Source: Hymenobacter amundsenii (GTDB lineage Bacteria; Bacteroidota; Bacteroidia; Cytophagales; Hymenobacteraceae). From it: a DNA stretch of 64,000 nt. Of the stretch, positions 35,564 to 44,222 are shown piece by piece. The stretch lies in NCBI RefSeq assembly GCF_002204745.1, contig NZ_NIRR01000002.1, positions 1-64,000 of the forward strand, given 5' to 3'. The notes below the pieces were generated by a model. It searched no databases, was not told the origin of the DNA, and was given only the letters and a program-made list of their open reading frames with translations. How positions within the stretch are numbered: the first letter of the stretch is position 1; each line of letters opens with the position of its first letter. The position numbers were made by a program, and so were the translations under genes.

Positions 35564-37663
35564 ATGAAAAACCTTTCCGCTCCTCACCGGGCCGGGGCGG
35601 CAGCGCTGCTGCTGACCCTGGCCGGCTGCGCCACCTCGCAGCCCGTAGCCACTACCCAACCCGCCGCCGCCCCGGCCGCTCCCCAGGAGCTGGGCCCGGG
35701 CCGCAGCATCAATTTGGCCGACGTCGACCGGTCGGTGTCGCCTTGCGAGGACTTCTTCCAGTTTTCGGGCGGCAACTGGCTGCGCAACAACCCCGTGCCC
35801 GGCTATGCCTCCAGCTGGGGCCCGCGCAACCTGCTGAACGACCGTACCCAGGCCACATTGCGCGGCCTGCTCGAAGATGCGGCTGCCGACCCCAGCGCCA
35901 CGCCCGGCAGCAACCGCCAGAAAGTAGGCGACTACTACGCCTCCGGCATGGACTCGCTGGGGCTGGAGCAGGCCGGCCTCAAATACCTCAAGCCCGAGCT
36001 GGCCCGCATCCAGGGCCTGAAAAACCTGGCCGACGTACAGGCCGAAATAGCCCGCCAGCAGACGCTGGGCACCGGGGCCTTCTTCCGGGCCGGCGTTACG
36101 CCCGACCGCAAGAACAGCGCCCAGTACGCCGTGAGCATGAGCCAGGGTGGCCTGAGCATGCCCGACCGGGATTACTACCTGAAAGATGATGCCCGCTCGC
36201 TGGCCGTGCGCACGGCCTACGTGCAGTACCTAACCAACACGTTTAAGCTGCTGGGCGAGAGCGAAACCGCCGCTAGCGCCAAGGCCAAGGCCGTGCTGCG
36301 CCTGGAAACCCGGCTGGCTGCGGCCAGCAAGGACCGCGTTTCGCTGCGCGACCCCTACGCCAGCTACAACAAGATGACAGTGGCCGCGGCCGATAAGCAA
36401 TTCCCGAACATGGGCCTGCCCGCGCTGCTTAAACGCAATGGCCTGGGCGCGGCCCAGGAGGTGATTGTGGGTCAGCCGGAGTTCTTCAAGGAACTCAGCA
36501 ATGTGCTCAAACAGACGCCGCTGGCCGACCTCAAAACGTACCTCAGCTGGCAGCTGGTGTCGTCGGTGCCCACGGCGTTGCCCAAGGCGTTCAGCGACGA
36601 GGCGTTCCGGTTCGCGCAGGTGCAGAGCGGGGCCAAGCAGCAACCCGCCCGCTGGAAACGCATGCTGAGCGCCACCGACGGCACGCTGGGCGAGGCTTTC
36701 GGGCAACTCTACGTCGACAAGGCCTTTCCGCCGGCCGCCAAGCAGAAGGCCCTGACGATGCTGGCCAACATCCGCGAGTCGATGGCCGAGCACATCCAGA
36801 CCAACACCTGGATGAGCGAGCCCACCAAGCAGGAAGCCCTTAAAAAGCTGGCCGCGTTGCGGGTGAAAATCGGGTATCCCGACCAGTGGAAGGACTACTC
36901 GGCCCTCAGCATCAGCCGCGAATCGTACCTGAAAAACGTGCTGGCCGCCCGGCAGTGGAACTACCAGCAGAACATCAAGAAGTACGGCGGGCCGATTGAC
37001 CGCACCGAGTGGAGCATGACCCCGCCCACCATCAACGCCTATTACAGCCCGCCGATGAACGAAATCGTGTTCCCGGCCGGCTACCTCCAGCCGCCCTTCT
37101 TTGACCCAGAAGCCGACGACGCGGTGAACTACGGGGCCATCGGCGGGGTAATGGGCCACGAAATGACCCATGGCTTCGACGACTCCGGCCGGCAGTACGA
37201 TTCTCAGGGCAACCTGCGCGACTGGTGGACGCCGGCCGACGCGGCCGAGTTCACGAAGCGCGCCGGCGTGGTGGGCACTCAGTACTCGGCCTTCTCGCCC
37301 CTCGATTCGGTGAACGTGAACGGCAAGCTGACAATGGGCGAGAACCTGGCCGATTTCGCCGGCCTCACTATCGTGTACGCCGCCCTGCAAAAGCAGCTCG
37401 ACCAGAAATACGGCAAAGGTAACCGCCCGCTCATTGATGGTTTCACGCCTGAGCAGCGGTTTTTCCTGAGCTGGGCCCAGCTGCGGCGCACCAATATCCG
37501 GCCCGAGGCCCTGCGCCAGCAAATCCTCACCGACCCCCACTCGCCCGGCCAGTACCGCACCATCGGCCCGCTCATGAACATGCCCGAGTTCTACCAGGCC
37601 TTCGGCTGTCAGCCCGGCCAGAAAATGGTTAGGACCGACGCCGACCGGGCGGTAATTTGGTAA
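35564..37663 (+). CDS. M13 family metallopeptidase lipoprotein (copy 1)
   Basis: A 699-residue neprilysin-type zinc peptidase. A lipoprotein signal (LLTLAGCATS) is followed by the M13 N-terminal domain (VSPCEDFFQFSGGNWLRNNPVP) and the catalytic domain. HEMTH (His532 onward) binds zinc, GENLADFAGL supplies the third ligand, and NAYYSPPMNEIVFPAG is the substrate-binding strand. It ends in VIW, the usual C-terminus. These enzymes cut oligopeptides in the periplasm or at the surface. A paralogue follows directly. Confidence 0.95.
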   Translation: MKNLSAPHRAGAAALLLTLAGCATSQPVATTQPAAAPAAPQELGPGRSINLADVDRSVSPCEDFFQFSGGNWLRNNPVPGYASSWGPRNLLNDRTQATLRGLLEDAAADPSATPGSNRQKVGDYYASGMDSLGLEQAGLKYLKPELARIQGLKNLADVQAEIARQQTLGTGAFFRAGVTPDRKNSAQYAVSMSQGGLSMPDRDYYLKDDARSLAVRTAYVQYLTNTFKLLGESETAASAKAKAVLRLETRLAAASKDRVSLRDPYASYNKMTVAAADKQFPNMGLPALLKRNGLGAAQEVIVGQPEFFKELSNVLKQTPLADLKTYLSWQLVSSVPTALPKAFSDEAFRFAQVQSGAKQQPARWKRMLSATDGTLGEAFGQLYVDKAFPPAAKQKALTMLANIRESMAEHIQTNTWMSEPTKQEALKKLAALRVKIGYPDQWKDYSALSISRESYLKNVLAARQWNYQQNIKKYGGPIDRTEWSMTPPTINAYYSPPMNEIVFPAGYLQPPFFDPEADDAVNYGAIGGVMGHEMTHGFDDSGRQYDSQGNLRDWWTPADAAEFTKRAGVVGTQYSAFSPLDSVNVNGKLTMGENLADFAGLTIVYAALQKQLDQKYGKGNRPLIDGFTPEQRFFLSWAQLRRTNIRPEALRQQILTDPHSPGQYRTIGPLMNMPEFYQAFGCQPGQKMVRTDADRAVIW

Positions 37664-37681
37664 GAACGAAAGCTAGCAACT

Positions 37682-37816
37682 AGCTCCCCTCCTCAGATGA
37701 GGAGGGGTTGGGGGTGGTTTGGTAATCGAACGTCAGCTAGAAACTAATCTTAGATCTAGTAACCGTTCTGCGGTTATCAACCACCCTCAACCCCTCCTCA
37801 GATGAGGAGGGGAGCT
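37682..37816. repeat. Inverted repeat CTCCTCAGATGAGGAG between the M13 genes
   Basis: Two 38-base arms (37682-37719 and 37779-37816) match with one difference. Each arm itself contains the palindrome CCCCTCCTCAGATGAGGAGGGG's core. It lies between the two M13 genes and may end transcription of the first. Confidence 0.8.
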
Positions 37817-37876
37817 GTTTCTAAAAACAGCAACTTCCTTAACCCCCAATCCCCCAACCCAAAACCTTTCCCACCT

Positions 37877-39991
37877 ATGACGACTCAACGCACTTTCCTG
37901 CTCACCCTGGGCACGGCCGCTGGTCTGGCTTTGGGCGGCTGCGCGGCCAGCGCGCCGGCCACAACGGCCAGCACGACCACCGCCCCAATGGCCGAGCCTA
38001 CCGCCCAACTCGGCCCCATTCTGCCCGGCGTGGGCCTCGATCCGGCGAACATCGACCAGTCGGTGTCGGCCTGCGACGACTTTTTTCAGTACGCTTCGGG
38101 TACCTGGCTCAAGAACAACCCGATTCCGGCCGCCGAGTCGCGCTGGAGCTCTTGGAATGGGCTCATCAACCAGAATGAGGCCGTGATGCGCCAGATTCTG
38201 GAGGAGTCGGCCGCCAATACCACGGCGGCGCGGGGCTCGAACCTGCAAAAGGTGGGCGACTACTACGCCACGGCCATGGACTCGATGGCCATTGAGAAGG
38301 CCGGTTTGAAGTACCTGCAGCCCGAGCTGAACCGCATCAACGGCATCAAAAACCTGAAGGATTTGCAAAACGGCCTCGTGCGGGCCCAGCAGATTCAGAC
38401 CCGCTCGGTATTCGGCTTGGGTGTGGCCCAGGACCGCAAGAAGAGCGATGAATACGCCCTTTATATGAGCCAGGGCGGCTTGACACTGCCCGACCGCGAC
38501 TACTACCTCAAGGACGATGCCCGCTCGAAGGCCATCCGGGCGGCCTACACCACCTACCTCACCAATACCTTTAAAATGCTGGGCGACAACCCGACCACGG
38601 CCGCCAAAAACGCCGTGACCGTGATGCGCCTCGAAACCCGGTTGGCCAAGGCCAGCAAGGACCGGGTGGCCCTGCGCGACCCCTACGCCAATTACAACAA
38701 GATGACGGTGGCCGAGGCCAGCCAGCAGTTTCCCAACCTGAACCTGCCCGCCATGCTGCCCGCCCTCGATCTGGCCTCGGCTAAAGAGGTAATTGTGGGC
38801 CAGCCCGAATTTCTGAAGGAAGCCAACGCCGCCCTCAAGCAGGAGCCGCTGAACGACTGGAAGACCTACCTGCGCTGGCACCTCGTTTCGTCGGTTTCTT
38901 CGGCTTTGCCAAAGGCTTACGTGGAGGAGTCGTTCCGTTTTCAGCAGGTGCTGAGCGGTGCCAAGCAGCAGCAGCCCCGCTGGAAGCGCATGCTACGAGC
39001 CACCGACGGCTCGCTGGGCGAAGCCTTTGGCCAGCTTTATGTGGACAAAGCCTTCAAGCCCGAAACCAAAGTGAAGGCCCAGCAGATGGTGGCCAACATC
39101 AAGGAGGCCATGGGTGAGCACATCAAGGGGCTGGAGTGGATGAGCCCGGTGACCAAGGAGGAAGCCATGAAAAAGCTCAACTCCTTCACCGTGAAAATCG
39201 GTTACCCCGACAAGTGGAAGGACTATTCGGCCCTCAACATCAGCCGCGAGTCGTACCTGAAAAACATGCTGGCCGCCCGCGAGTGGGAGGGCAAGGACAA
39301 CGTGAGCCGCTATGGTAAGCCCATCGACCGCTCGGTTTGGGGCATGACGCCGCCCACGGTGAATGCCTACTACAACTCCTCGCTCAACGAAATTGTGTTC
39401 CCGGCCGGCATCATGCAGCCCCCGTTCTTCGACCCCAACGCCGACGACGCGGTAAACTACGGCGGCATGGGTGCGGTAATCGGCCACGAAATCACCCACG
39501 GCTTCGACGACCGCGGCCGCCAGTCGGATGCCCAGGGCAACCTGCGCGACTGGTGGACCAAGGACGACGCCACCGAGTTCACGAAGCGCGCCGACATGGT
39601 GGGCGCCCAGTACTCGGCCTTCCAGCCCCTGGATTCGGTATTCGTGAACGGCAAGCTCACGATGGGCGAGAACCTGGCCGACTTTGGCGGGCTGGCCCTG
39701 GCCTACTCGGCCCTCGAAAAGCAGCTGAAGCAGAAGTACGGCAGCACCCCGCCGCCCCGTTACGACGGCTTCACGCCCGAGCAGCGCTTCTTTTTGGCCT
39801 GGGCCCAAGTGTGGCGCACCAACGCCCGCCCCGAATACCTGCGCCAGCAGGTCCTTACCGACCCGCACTCCCCGGCCCAGTTCCGCACCAACGGCCCACT
39901 CATGAACATGCCCGAGTTCTACGAGGCCTTCGGTTGCAAGGAGCAAGGCAAGATGGTACGCGCCGAAAACCAGCGCGCCCGCATCTGGTAG
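37877..39991 (+). CDS. M13 family metallopeptidase lipoprotein (copy 2)
   Basis: A 704-residue paralogue of the preceding gene with the same domains. The lipoprotein signal (LALGGCAAS) begins at the ATG at 37877; the frame is open further upstream but through the inverted repeat. Zinc motif HEITH starts at His537, third ligand in GENLADFGGL, and NAYYNSSLNEIVFPAG is conserved. Identity to copy 1 is high along the whole length, so this is a tandem duplication. Both probably act on peptides at the cell surface. Confidence 0.95.
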   Translation: MTTQRTFLLTLGTAAGLALGGCAASAPATTASTTTAPMAEPTAQLGPILPGVGLDPANIDQSVSACDDFFQYASGTWLKNNPIPAAESRWSSWNGLINQNEAVMRQILEESAANTTAARGSNLQKVGDYYATAMDSMAIEKAGLKYLQPELNRINGIKNLKDLQNGLVRAQQIQTRSVFGLGVAQDRKKSDEYALYMSQGGLTLPDRDYYLKDDARSKAIRAAYTTYLTNTFKMLGDNPTTAAKNAVTVMRLETRLAKASKDRVALRDPYANYNKMTVAEASQQFPNLNLPAMLPALDLASAKEVIVGQPEFLKEANAALKQEPLNDWKTYLRWHLVSSVSSALPKAYVEESFRFQQVLSGAKQQQPRWKRMLRATDGSLGEAFGQLYVDKAFKPETKVKAQQMVANIKEAMGEHIKGLEWMSPVTKEEAMKKLNSFTVKIGYPDKWKDYSALNISRESYLKNMLAAREWEGKDNVSRYGKPIDRSVWGMTPPTVNAYYNSSLNEIVFPAGIMQPPFFDPNADDAVNYGGMGAVIGHEITHGFDDRGRQSDAQGNLRDWWTKDDATEFTKRADMVGAQYSAFQPLDSVFVNGKLTMGENLADFGGLALAYSALEKQLKQKYGSTPPPRYDGFTPEQRFFLAWAQVWRTNARPEYLRQQVLTDPHSPAQFRTNGPLMNMPEFYEAFGCKEQGKMVRAENQRARIW

Positions 39992-40008
39992 TAGCTGCTT
40001 GGTAGATA

Positions 40009-40070
40009 GAACGTCATGCTTCGACTATGGCTGCGCCTTCGCGGACGTTAGATGAAGCATGACATTATTC
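40009..40070. repeat. Degenerate copy of the GTCATGCTTCGAC repeat
   Basis: Contains GAACGTCATGCTTCGACT and, inverted, GAAGCATGACAT, with poorer pairing than the copies at 13064 and 46601. Confidence 0.5.
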
Positions 40071-40077
40071 TAATTGT

Positions 40078-40112
40078 AAAAAGGCCGCCCACCCCGCGTA
40101 GGCGGCCTTTTT
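40078..40112 (+). terminator. Terminator after the M13 pair
   Basis: Perfect 12-bp stem AAAAAGGCCGCC / GGCGGCCTTTTT around an 11-base loop, ending in T. It separates the M13 genes from the blaI operon. Confidence 0.88.
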
Positions 40113-40155
40113 GCGTCCAGCCAAAAAAATAAATGACACCCACATAAACACTATA

Positions 40156-40189
40156 TACGAATTATTCGTAGTATTACGAAACAATCGTA
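40156..40189 (+). promoter_or_regulatory. Two operator-like inverted repeats upstream of blaI
   Basis: Two identical-design sites TACGA-N5-TCGTA at 40156-40170 and 40175-40189, centres 19 bases apart (two helical turns), end ten bases before the blaI start. Paired dyads upstream of a BlaI-type gene suggest autoregulation by the BlaI dimer. Usual BlaI/MecI sites contain TACA/TGTA; the outer TA..TA frame is kept here. Confidence 0.6.
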
Positions 40190-40198
40190 GTAACTGCT

Positions 40199-40585
40199 AT
40201 GGAACGACTTACCTCACCCGAAGAAGATGCCATGCGCGTGTTCTGGGAACTCGACGGGGGCTTCATCAAAGATGTGCTGGAGCGGCTGCCCGAGCCCCGG
40301 CCACCCTACACCACGCTGGCCTCCACGGTGCGCAACCTGGAGCGCAAGGGCTATCTGAGCGCCGAGAAGCTAGGCAATACCTTCCGCTTCTCGCCCGCCA
40401 TTGCGGCCGAGGACTACCGCAAGCGGTTTCTGGGCACGTTCGTGGGCGACTACTTCCGCAACTCCTATAAGGAGCTGGTTTCCTTCTTCGCCCAGGAGCA
40501 GAAAATCAGTGCCGAGGAGCTCAAGGAAATTGTGCGCCTGATTGAGCAGGGGCCCGAGCAGCCCCCGAAACCCCCGCAGCCATGA
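40199..40585 (+). CDS. BlaI/MecI/CopY family transcriptional repressor
   Basis: A 128-residue winged-helix repressor. MERLTSPEEDAMRVFWEL opens the DNA-binding domain; PYTTLASTVRNLERKGYLS is the recognition helix and wing start. The C-terminal part is the dimer region, cleaved by the M56 partner in known systems. Its TGA overlaps the ATG of the M56 gene (ATGA), so the two are translationally coupled. Two inverted repeats lie just upstream. Confidence 0.92.
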   Translation: MERLTSPEEDAMRVFWELDGGFIKDVLERLPEPRPPYTTLASTVRNLERKGYLSAEKLGNTFRFSPAIAAEDYRKRFLGTFVGDYFRNSYKELVSFFAQEQKISAEELKEIVRLIEQGPEQPPKPPQP

Positions 40586-41976
40586 TACCCGCGCTGGTGC
40601 TTTACCTGCTCCAGATGCAGCTGGCACTGCTGCTGTTGCTGGGCCTCTACTACGGGCTGCTGCGCCGCCTCAGTTTCCACCAGCTCAACCGCGGCTACCT
40701 GCTAGCGGCGCTGGTGCTGGCCGCCAGTTATCCGGCCCTCGACCTAAGCGGCCTGCTACCCGCCCCGGCGGCCCGCGTTGCCCAGCCGCTGGCCCTGCTG
40801 CTGCCCGCCGCCCCGGTGCCCGAAGCCGCCGCCATTGCCGTCGGCCCCGATTATGGTGCGGGGCTGCTGCTGCTGTATGCGGTAGGCGTGGGGCTGATGC
40901 TGTTCCGGCTGCTGGTGCAGGCTACTTCGCTCTGGCGGCTGCACCGCCACTCCCGGCCGGCCGACACCGACGGGGTGCCTTTTCGGGCGGTAGATGCGGC
41001 CGTGAGCCCCTTCTCGTTCGGGTGGGCCATCTACCTCAATCCTGGCCAGCACGCTCCGGCCGAGCTACCGGTGGTGGTGCTGCATGAGCGGGTCCACGTG
41101 CGCCAGGCTCACACCGTCGATGTGCTGATGGGCCATCTGCACCGTGCGCTGGCCTGGGTTAGTCCGGCCGCTTGGCTCTGGCTGCGGGCCACCCAGGAAA
41201 ACCTGGAATTTATTGCTGATGCCGCCGTGCTGCGCGAAAACCAGCTGCCGGCCCGGCAGTACCAACACAGCCTGGCGCGCCTGAGTGCGTTAACCCAGGG
41301 GCCGGCCCTGACTACGCCTTTCTCTTTTCTACTCCTTAAAAACCGTATCGCCATGATGAATGCCCAACCATCCTCCGCCCGCCAGCTGCTGCGCTATGCA
41401 GCCGTAGTGCCGCTGGCCGCCGTTTTGCTGCTAACTACCGCAGCCACCACTGCTTCCCCCGTAGTGGCCCCGGCCGCCAGCCCAACTGTTGCCTTGACTG
41501 ATATAGAGAAGCCGTTGGCCAGCAGTCCGCTGGTGTTTCTTGATGGCAAGCGCATTAGCCAGGCGGAGCTCGATAAGCTCGACCCCCAGCTGATCGAAAG
41601 CATGAACGTGCTGAAAGGAGCGGAGGCCCAGAAAGCCTTCGGATCGGACGCTGCCGACGGGGCCATTCTCATCATCACGAAGCAGAACAAGAACTCTGAT
41701 CAGGTCCGGGATTTCATGCGCAAATACAATATCGGGCTTGCCCCGGCCAGTCCCGAGGTGCAGCGCCTCGTTGGGCTCGTAACGTCTGGCCAGGGCCTGT
41801 CGGCCGCCGATTTGCAAGGCCGGTTGCTACTGGTAAATGGCGTGGAGGCTCCGGCGGAGAAATCGAAAATAGCCGAGAGCCAGCTGCAGGGTGTGTTTGT
41901 GCTGGATGCTGAGCGAGCCGCTAAAAAGTACGGCGAGAAGGCCCGCCAAGGCGCCGTCGTGATTACAACCAAGTAG
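40582..41976 (+). CDS. M56 (BlaR1-type) membrane metallopeptidase with TonB-plug-like tail
   Basis: A 464-residue sensor protease. N-terminal membrane helices (residues about 5-40 and 90-115) surround the zinc site H168-E169-R-V-H172 with ENLEFIADA as the downstream ligand helix. A further helix at about residues 273-295 leads into a periplasmic tail carrying two plug-like modules. The first is FLDGKRISQAELDKL to VLKGAEAQKAFGSDAADGAILIITK; the second ends KYGEKARQGAVVITTK. These resemble the plug of SusC-type receptors. By analogy with BlaR1 it would sense an envelope signal and cleave the coupled BlaI repressor. The next two genes repeat the tail. Confidence 0.92.
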   Translation: MIPALVLYLLQMQLALLLLLGLYYGLLRRLSFHQLNRGYLLAALVLAASYPALDLSGLLPAPAARVAQPLALLLPAAPVPEAAAIAVGPDYGAGLLLLYAVGVGLMLFRLLVQATSLWRLHRHSRPADTDGVPFRAVDAAVSPFSFGWAIYLNPGQHAPAELPVVVLHERVHVRQAHTVDVLMGHLHRALAWVSPAAWLWLRATQENLEFIADAAVLRENQLPARQYQHSLARLSALTQGPALTTPFSFLLLKNRIAMMNAQPSSARQLLRYAAVVPLAAVLLLTTAATTASPVVAPAASPTVALTDIEKPLASSPLVFLDGKRISQAELDKLDPQLIESMNVLKGAEAQKAFGSDAADGAILIITKQNKNSDQVRDFMRKYNIGLAPASPEVQRLVGLVTSGQGLSAADLQGRLLLVNGVEAPAEKSKIAESQLQGVFVLDAERAAKKYGEKARQGAVVITTK

Positions 41977-42033
41977 CGGGAAGCGTACAAACGGGGCTGG
42001 GGCTGATAAACTATCGGCCCCGGCCCCGTTTTC

Positions 42034-42813
42034 GTGCTTCCTTACTCAGCGGTATTTGCCTCAAAGACAAGGTTTAGCGCCGTGTTTACTCTACAACACA
42101 CCCTAATTATTCCTCTCAAAAATTACAGCCCATCTATTAACGCTCCCCTACCACGGTATCTGCTGCATGGTACGGCCGGCATTTCGCTGCTGGCAACCGC
42201 GCTGCTGGCAACCGCGCTGCTGGTTGGTTGCGCCACGCCCAAAATGACCGAAACGCCCCAGCCGCTCGCCCAACAGCAGCAGAAAGCGGAGTTTCCCGCT
42301 GATAAGATGTGGTACTCCCTCGACGGCCGGCCCGTTGGCAAGCAGGAGGCACTTGGTTCCGCTGGCCGGAGCGTGTACCTGTTCAAAGGAGAGGATAGAA
42401 CAAGCAACACGGCCGATGAAGCAGCTTTGCGGCGCGACTTCGGTAGCAAGCTCGATGACGGTATTGTATTGGTTGTGACGGCGGGAGGGGAAAACGACCC
42501 CACCCTGCGCGAGTTTATAAGCAAGTATAGTATCAAGCTGCCTCGGAAGAGCAACGTGCCGGTGGCCGAGAGCAACCGCCTGCGCGACTACTACCGCAAG
42601 TTGGCAGAGGGCAAGGGCCTGTCAGACGCTGAAATAGCCGGCCGGCTGATCATGATCAACTGGGTAGAATCTACGCCGGAGCAACTGCGGGCCCTGCCGG
42701 CTGGCCAGGTATCGACGCTTTCGGTTTCTGATACGGCGCTATCGGAGGCGAAATATGGGGCGCGGGGCAAAAAAGGCCTGATTACTGTAGGAACGAAGGA
42801 CCACGCGAAATAA
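42034..42813 (+). CDS. Lipoprotein paralogous to the M56 periplasmic tail
   Basis: A 259-residue reading from a GTG, with another GTG at 42082 and no in-frame ATG before the signal peptide, so the start is unsettled. A lipoprotein signal is clear: LLATALLATALLVGCATP. The mature part mirrors the tail of the M56 protein: a degenerate plug-like module (SLDGRPVGKQEA to FGSKLDDGIVLVVT), linker LREFISKYSIKL, GLSDAEIAGRLIMINWVE, and a closing KYGARGKKGLITVGTK. The signal-peptide DNA has a 15-base tandem repeat. It follows the M56 gene by about 60-100 bases and is probably in the same operon. Role unknown; a soluble partner or decoy of the sensor tail is a guess. Confidence 0.7.
   Translation: MLPYSAVFASKTRFSAVFTLQHTLIIPLKNYSPSINAPLPRYLLHGTAGISLLATALLATALLVGCATPKMTETPQPLAQQQQKAEFPADKMWYSLDGRPVGKQEALGSAGRSVYLFKGEDRTSNTADEAALRRDFGSKLDDGIVLVVTAGGENDPTLREFISKYSIKLPRKSNVPVAESNRLRDYYRKLAEGKGLSDAEIAGRLIMINWVESTPEQLRALPAGQVSTLSVSDTALSEAKYGARGKKGLITVGTKDHAK
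42186..42223 (+). repeat. 15-base tandem repeat in a signal peptide
   Basis: GCTGCTGGCAACCGC occurs twice in a row (42186-42200, 42201-42215), followed by a third partial copy GCTGCTGG. The unit is a multiple of three and encodes LLATA, so copy-number change would alter the length of the hydrophobic core without a frameshift. Confidence 0.8.
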
Positions 42814-42926
42814 AAGGCTGATTTTAGCGTTTATCCCAGCGTCGTCTGGGTTGCCGCGTGCAACCGAGTGGCTGGCGTGGGTATCCTGCGGGTATAGTCC
42901 CGTCATCTTTACCTTTTCCTTATCCT

Positions 42927-43307
42927 ATGTCGTTTTCCCTAATTGCGGGCGCGGTGCTCGTAACAGCCGCCCTGAGCCTGGCCGGCTCCGCTACCGCCCG
43001 GCCGTTTCTGGTGGCTCCCACTATCGTGCAGCCTACTATCGGGCCGAGCCTGTATTTTCTGGATGGGGAGCGTACCGATAAAAAAACCATCGACGAGCTC
43101 AACCGCCGCACCATTGCCTCGGTGAACGTGGTAAAAGGCTCGGAAGCCGTCCGGATTTTCGGGGCCGAAGCTGCCCAGGGCGTCATGATTGTAGTAACCA
43201 AACGCAACGTGAGTTCGGCGGGGGTGGCCGAGTTCAACCGCCGCTACGACATCCGGCCCTTGGAAACCCCAGCAGTGCCGGTTACGCCCGCTCAGCCCCG
43301 CAACTAA
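42927..43307 (+). CDS. Secreted single plug-like module protein
   Basis: A 126-residue protein with an N-terminal signal or anchor (MSFSLIAGAVLVTAALSLAG). The rest is one plug-like module, YFLDGERTDKKTIDELN to VNVVKGSEAVRIFGAEAAQGVMIVVTK, then VAEFNRRYDIRPL. The last phrase matches the linker VRDFMRKYNIGL of the M56 protein. So it is a third relative of the M56 tail in a row. Start ATG at 42927 gives the best signal sequence. Exported to the periplasm; function unknown. Confidence 0.75.
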   Translation: MSFSLIAGAVLVTAALSLAGSATARPFLVAPTIVQPTIGPSLYFLDGERTDKKTIDELNRRTIASVNVVKGSEAVRIFGAEAAQGVMIVVTKRNVSSAGVAEFNRRYDIRPLETPAVPVTPAQPRN

Positions 43308-43399
43308 CCAACCAGTTACTGCACCCGCGCAAGCGGCGGGGTATCGTTCGGCGGGAAATTCTCGTATAAAGGATTTTTAACCTTTTGAACGACAATATC

Positions 43400-43696
43400 A
43401 TGCTACGCTATCTTACATTGGCCGCACTGCTGAGCTGCGGCACGGCCTTCGCCGCGACGGCCCAGACCAACCAGCCGGAAACCAGCGTCCCCAAAATCGA
43501 AACCCACCTCGCGCCCTCCGACACTACCAACAGGGTAGAAGGCATTTACGTAGCCCCCGGCATGACCGGCGCCCCCAAGCAGCGGGTGACTACCGACTAC
43601 GATAACCAGCCCCTGAAGAGCGTGAAGGCCGCCCGGTCCAAAGCGTCTACGCTTTCCTCGGAGCCACCCAAGCGCAGCCGCAAGCAACGGCCCTGA
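43400..43696 (+). CDS. Small secreted protein with basic C-terminus
   Basis: A 98-residue protein with a signal peptide ending FAATAQ. The mature part is hydrophilic and ends in PPKRSRKQRP. No domain recognised. The ATG at 43400 is chosen; a TTG five codons upstream is unlikely. It follows the M56 operon by about 90 bases and may be its last gene. Similar size and basic tail to the genes at 44509 and 46776. Confidence 0.65.
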   Translation: MLRYLTLAALLSCGTAFAATAQTNQPETSVPKIETHLAPSDTTNRVEGIYVAPGMTGAPKQRVTTDYDNQPLKSVKAARSKASTLSSEPPKRSRKQRP

Positions 43697-43784
43697 ACTA
43701 CGGCCCTAGCCAACACCCGCGCCCTTATGCCCGTATGGGGATGACTTGCCCGGGCCTGCCGGGCTTTTACGTAGCCCCGCTTGC

Positions 43785-44198
43785 ATGACGCCTACGACCA
43801 TTGCCGACTACCTCGACCTTGCCCACCGTCCCGATTTAGGCATCGTGACCGCCCGTTGGCTGCGGCCTACTAGTTCCGGCGAGTTGCGGGCCGGCTACCA
43901 GGGACTGTTGCACCATGCCAGCGCCTGTGAGGGTTGCCACCGCTGGTTGATTGATTCGCGGCGCCGGGTGCAGGTAGATGCCCAGGACGTGCACTGGCTG
44001 ACCGAGCAGTTTTATCCTACCCTCCGCCGCAACATGGGCGGCCATGTATTTCTGGCGTTTCTGGTAGCCCCCTACCAACTCGACGATGTGCAGGACGCTA
44101 CCCTGCCGGCCCTGCCCCACACCCACGGCGACAATTGCTCGCTCAACCAGTTTACCGACGAAGGAGAAGCCGTCCGCTGGCTCTGCTCCCGAACCTGA
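43785..44198 (+). CDS. Unrecognised cytoplasmic family, paralogue of 47352
   Basis: A 137-residue soluble protein. No known domain is recognised. It shares with the protein at 47352 the pattern MTPxxxxDxLxL, RW, GYQxLL, WLxDxRRRxxxD, WLxxxFxP, RRxGG and a closing FxDEGxAVxWL. Alternating hydrophobic strands and helices of this size would fit a SpoIIAA/STAS-like fold, but that is a guess. Two Cys pairs differ between copies. The ATG at 43785 is preferred to a longer frame. Terminator directly downstream. Confidence 0.7.
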   Translation: MTPTTIADYLDLAHRPDLGIVTARWLRPTSSGELRAGYQGLLHHASACEGCHRWLIDSRRRVQVDAQDVHWLTEQFYPTLRRNMGGHVFLAFLVAPYQLDDVQDATLPALPHTHGDNCSLNQFTDEGEAVRWLCSRT

Positions 44199-44222
44199 AC
44201 CCCAGCCGGTTTCTACCCTCTC

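Noticed and set aside
36230..37540. 436-residue antisense frame in the first M13 gene, with similar ones at 37787-38881 and 38993-39946
   Set aside because: All mirror the M13 genes, at matching places in both copies, as expected from codon bias.
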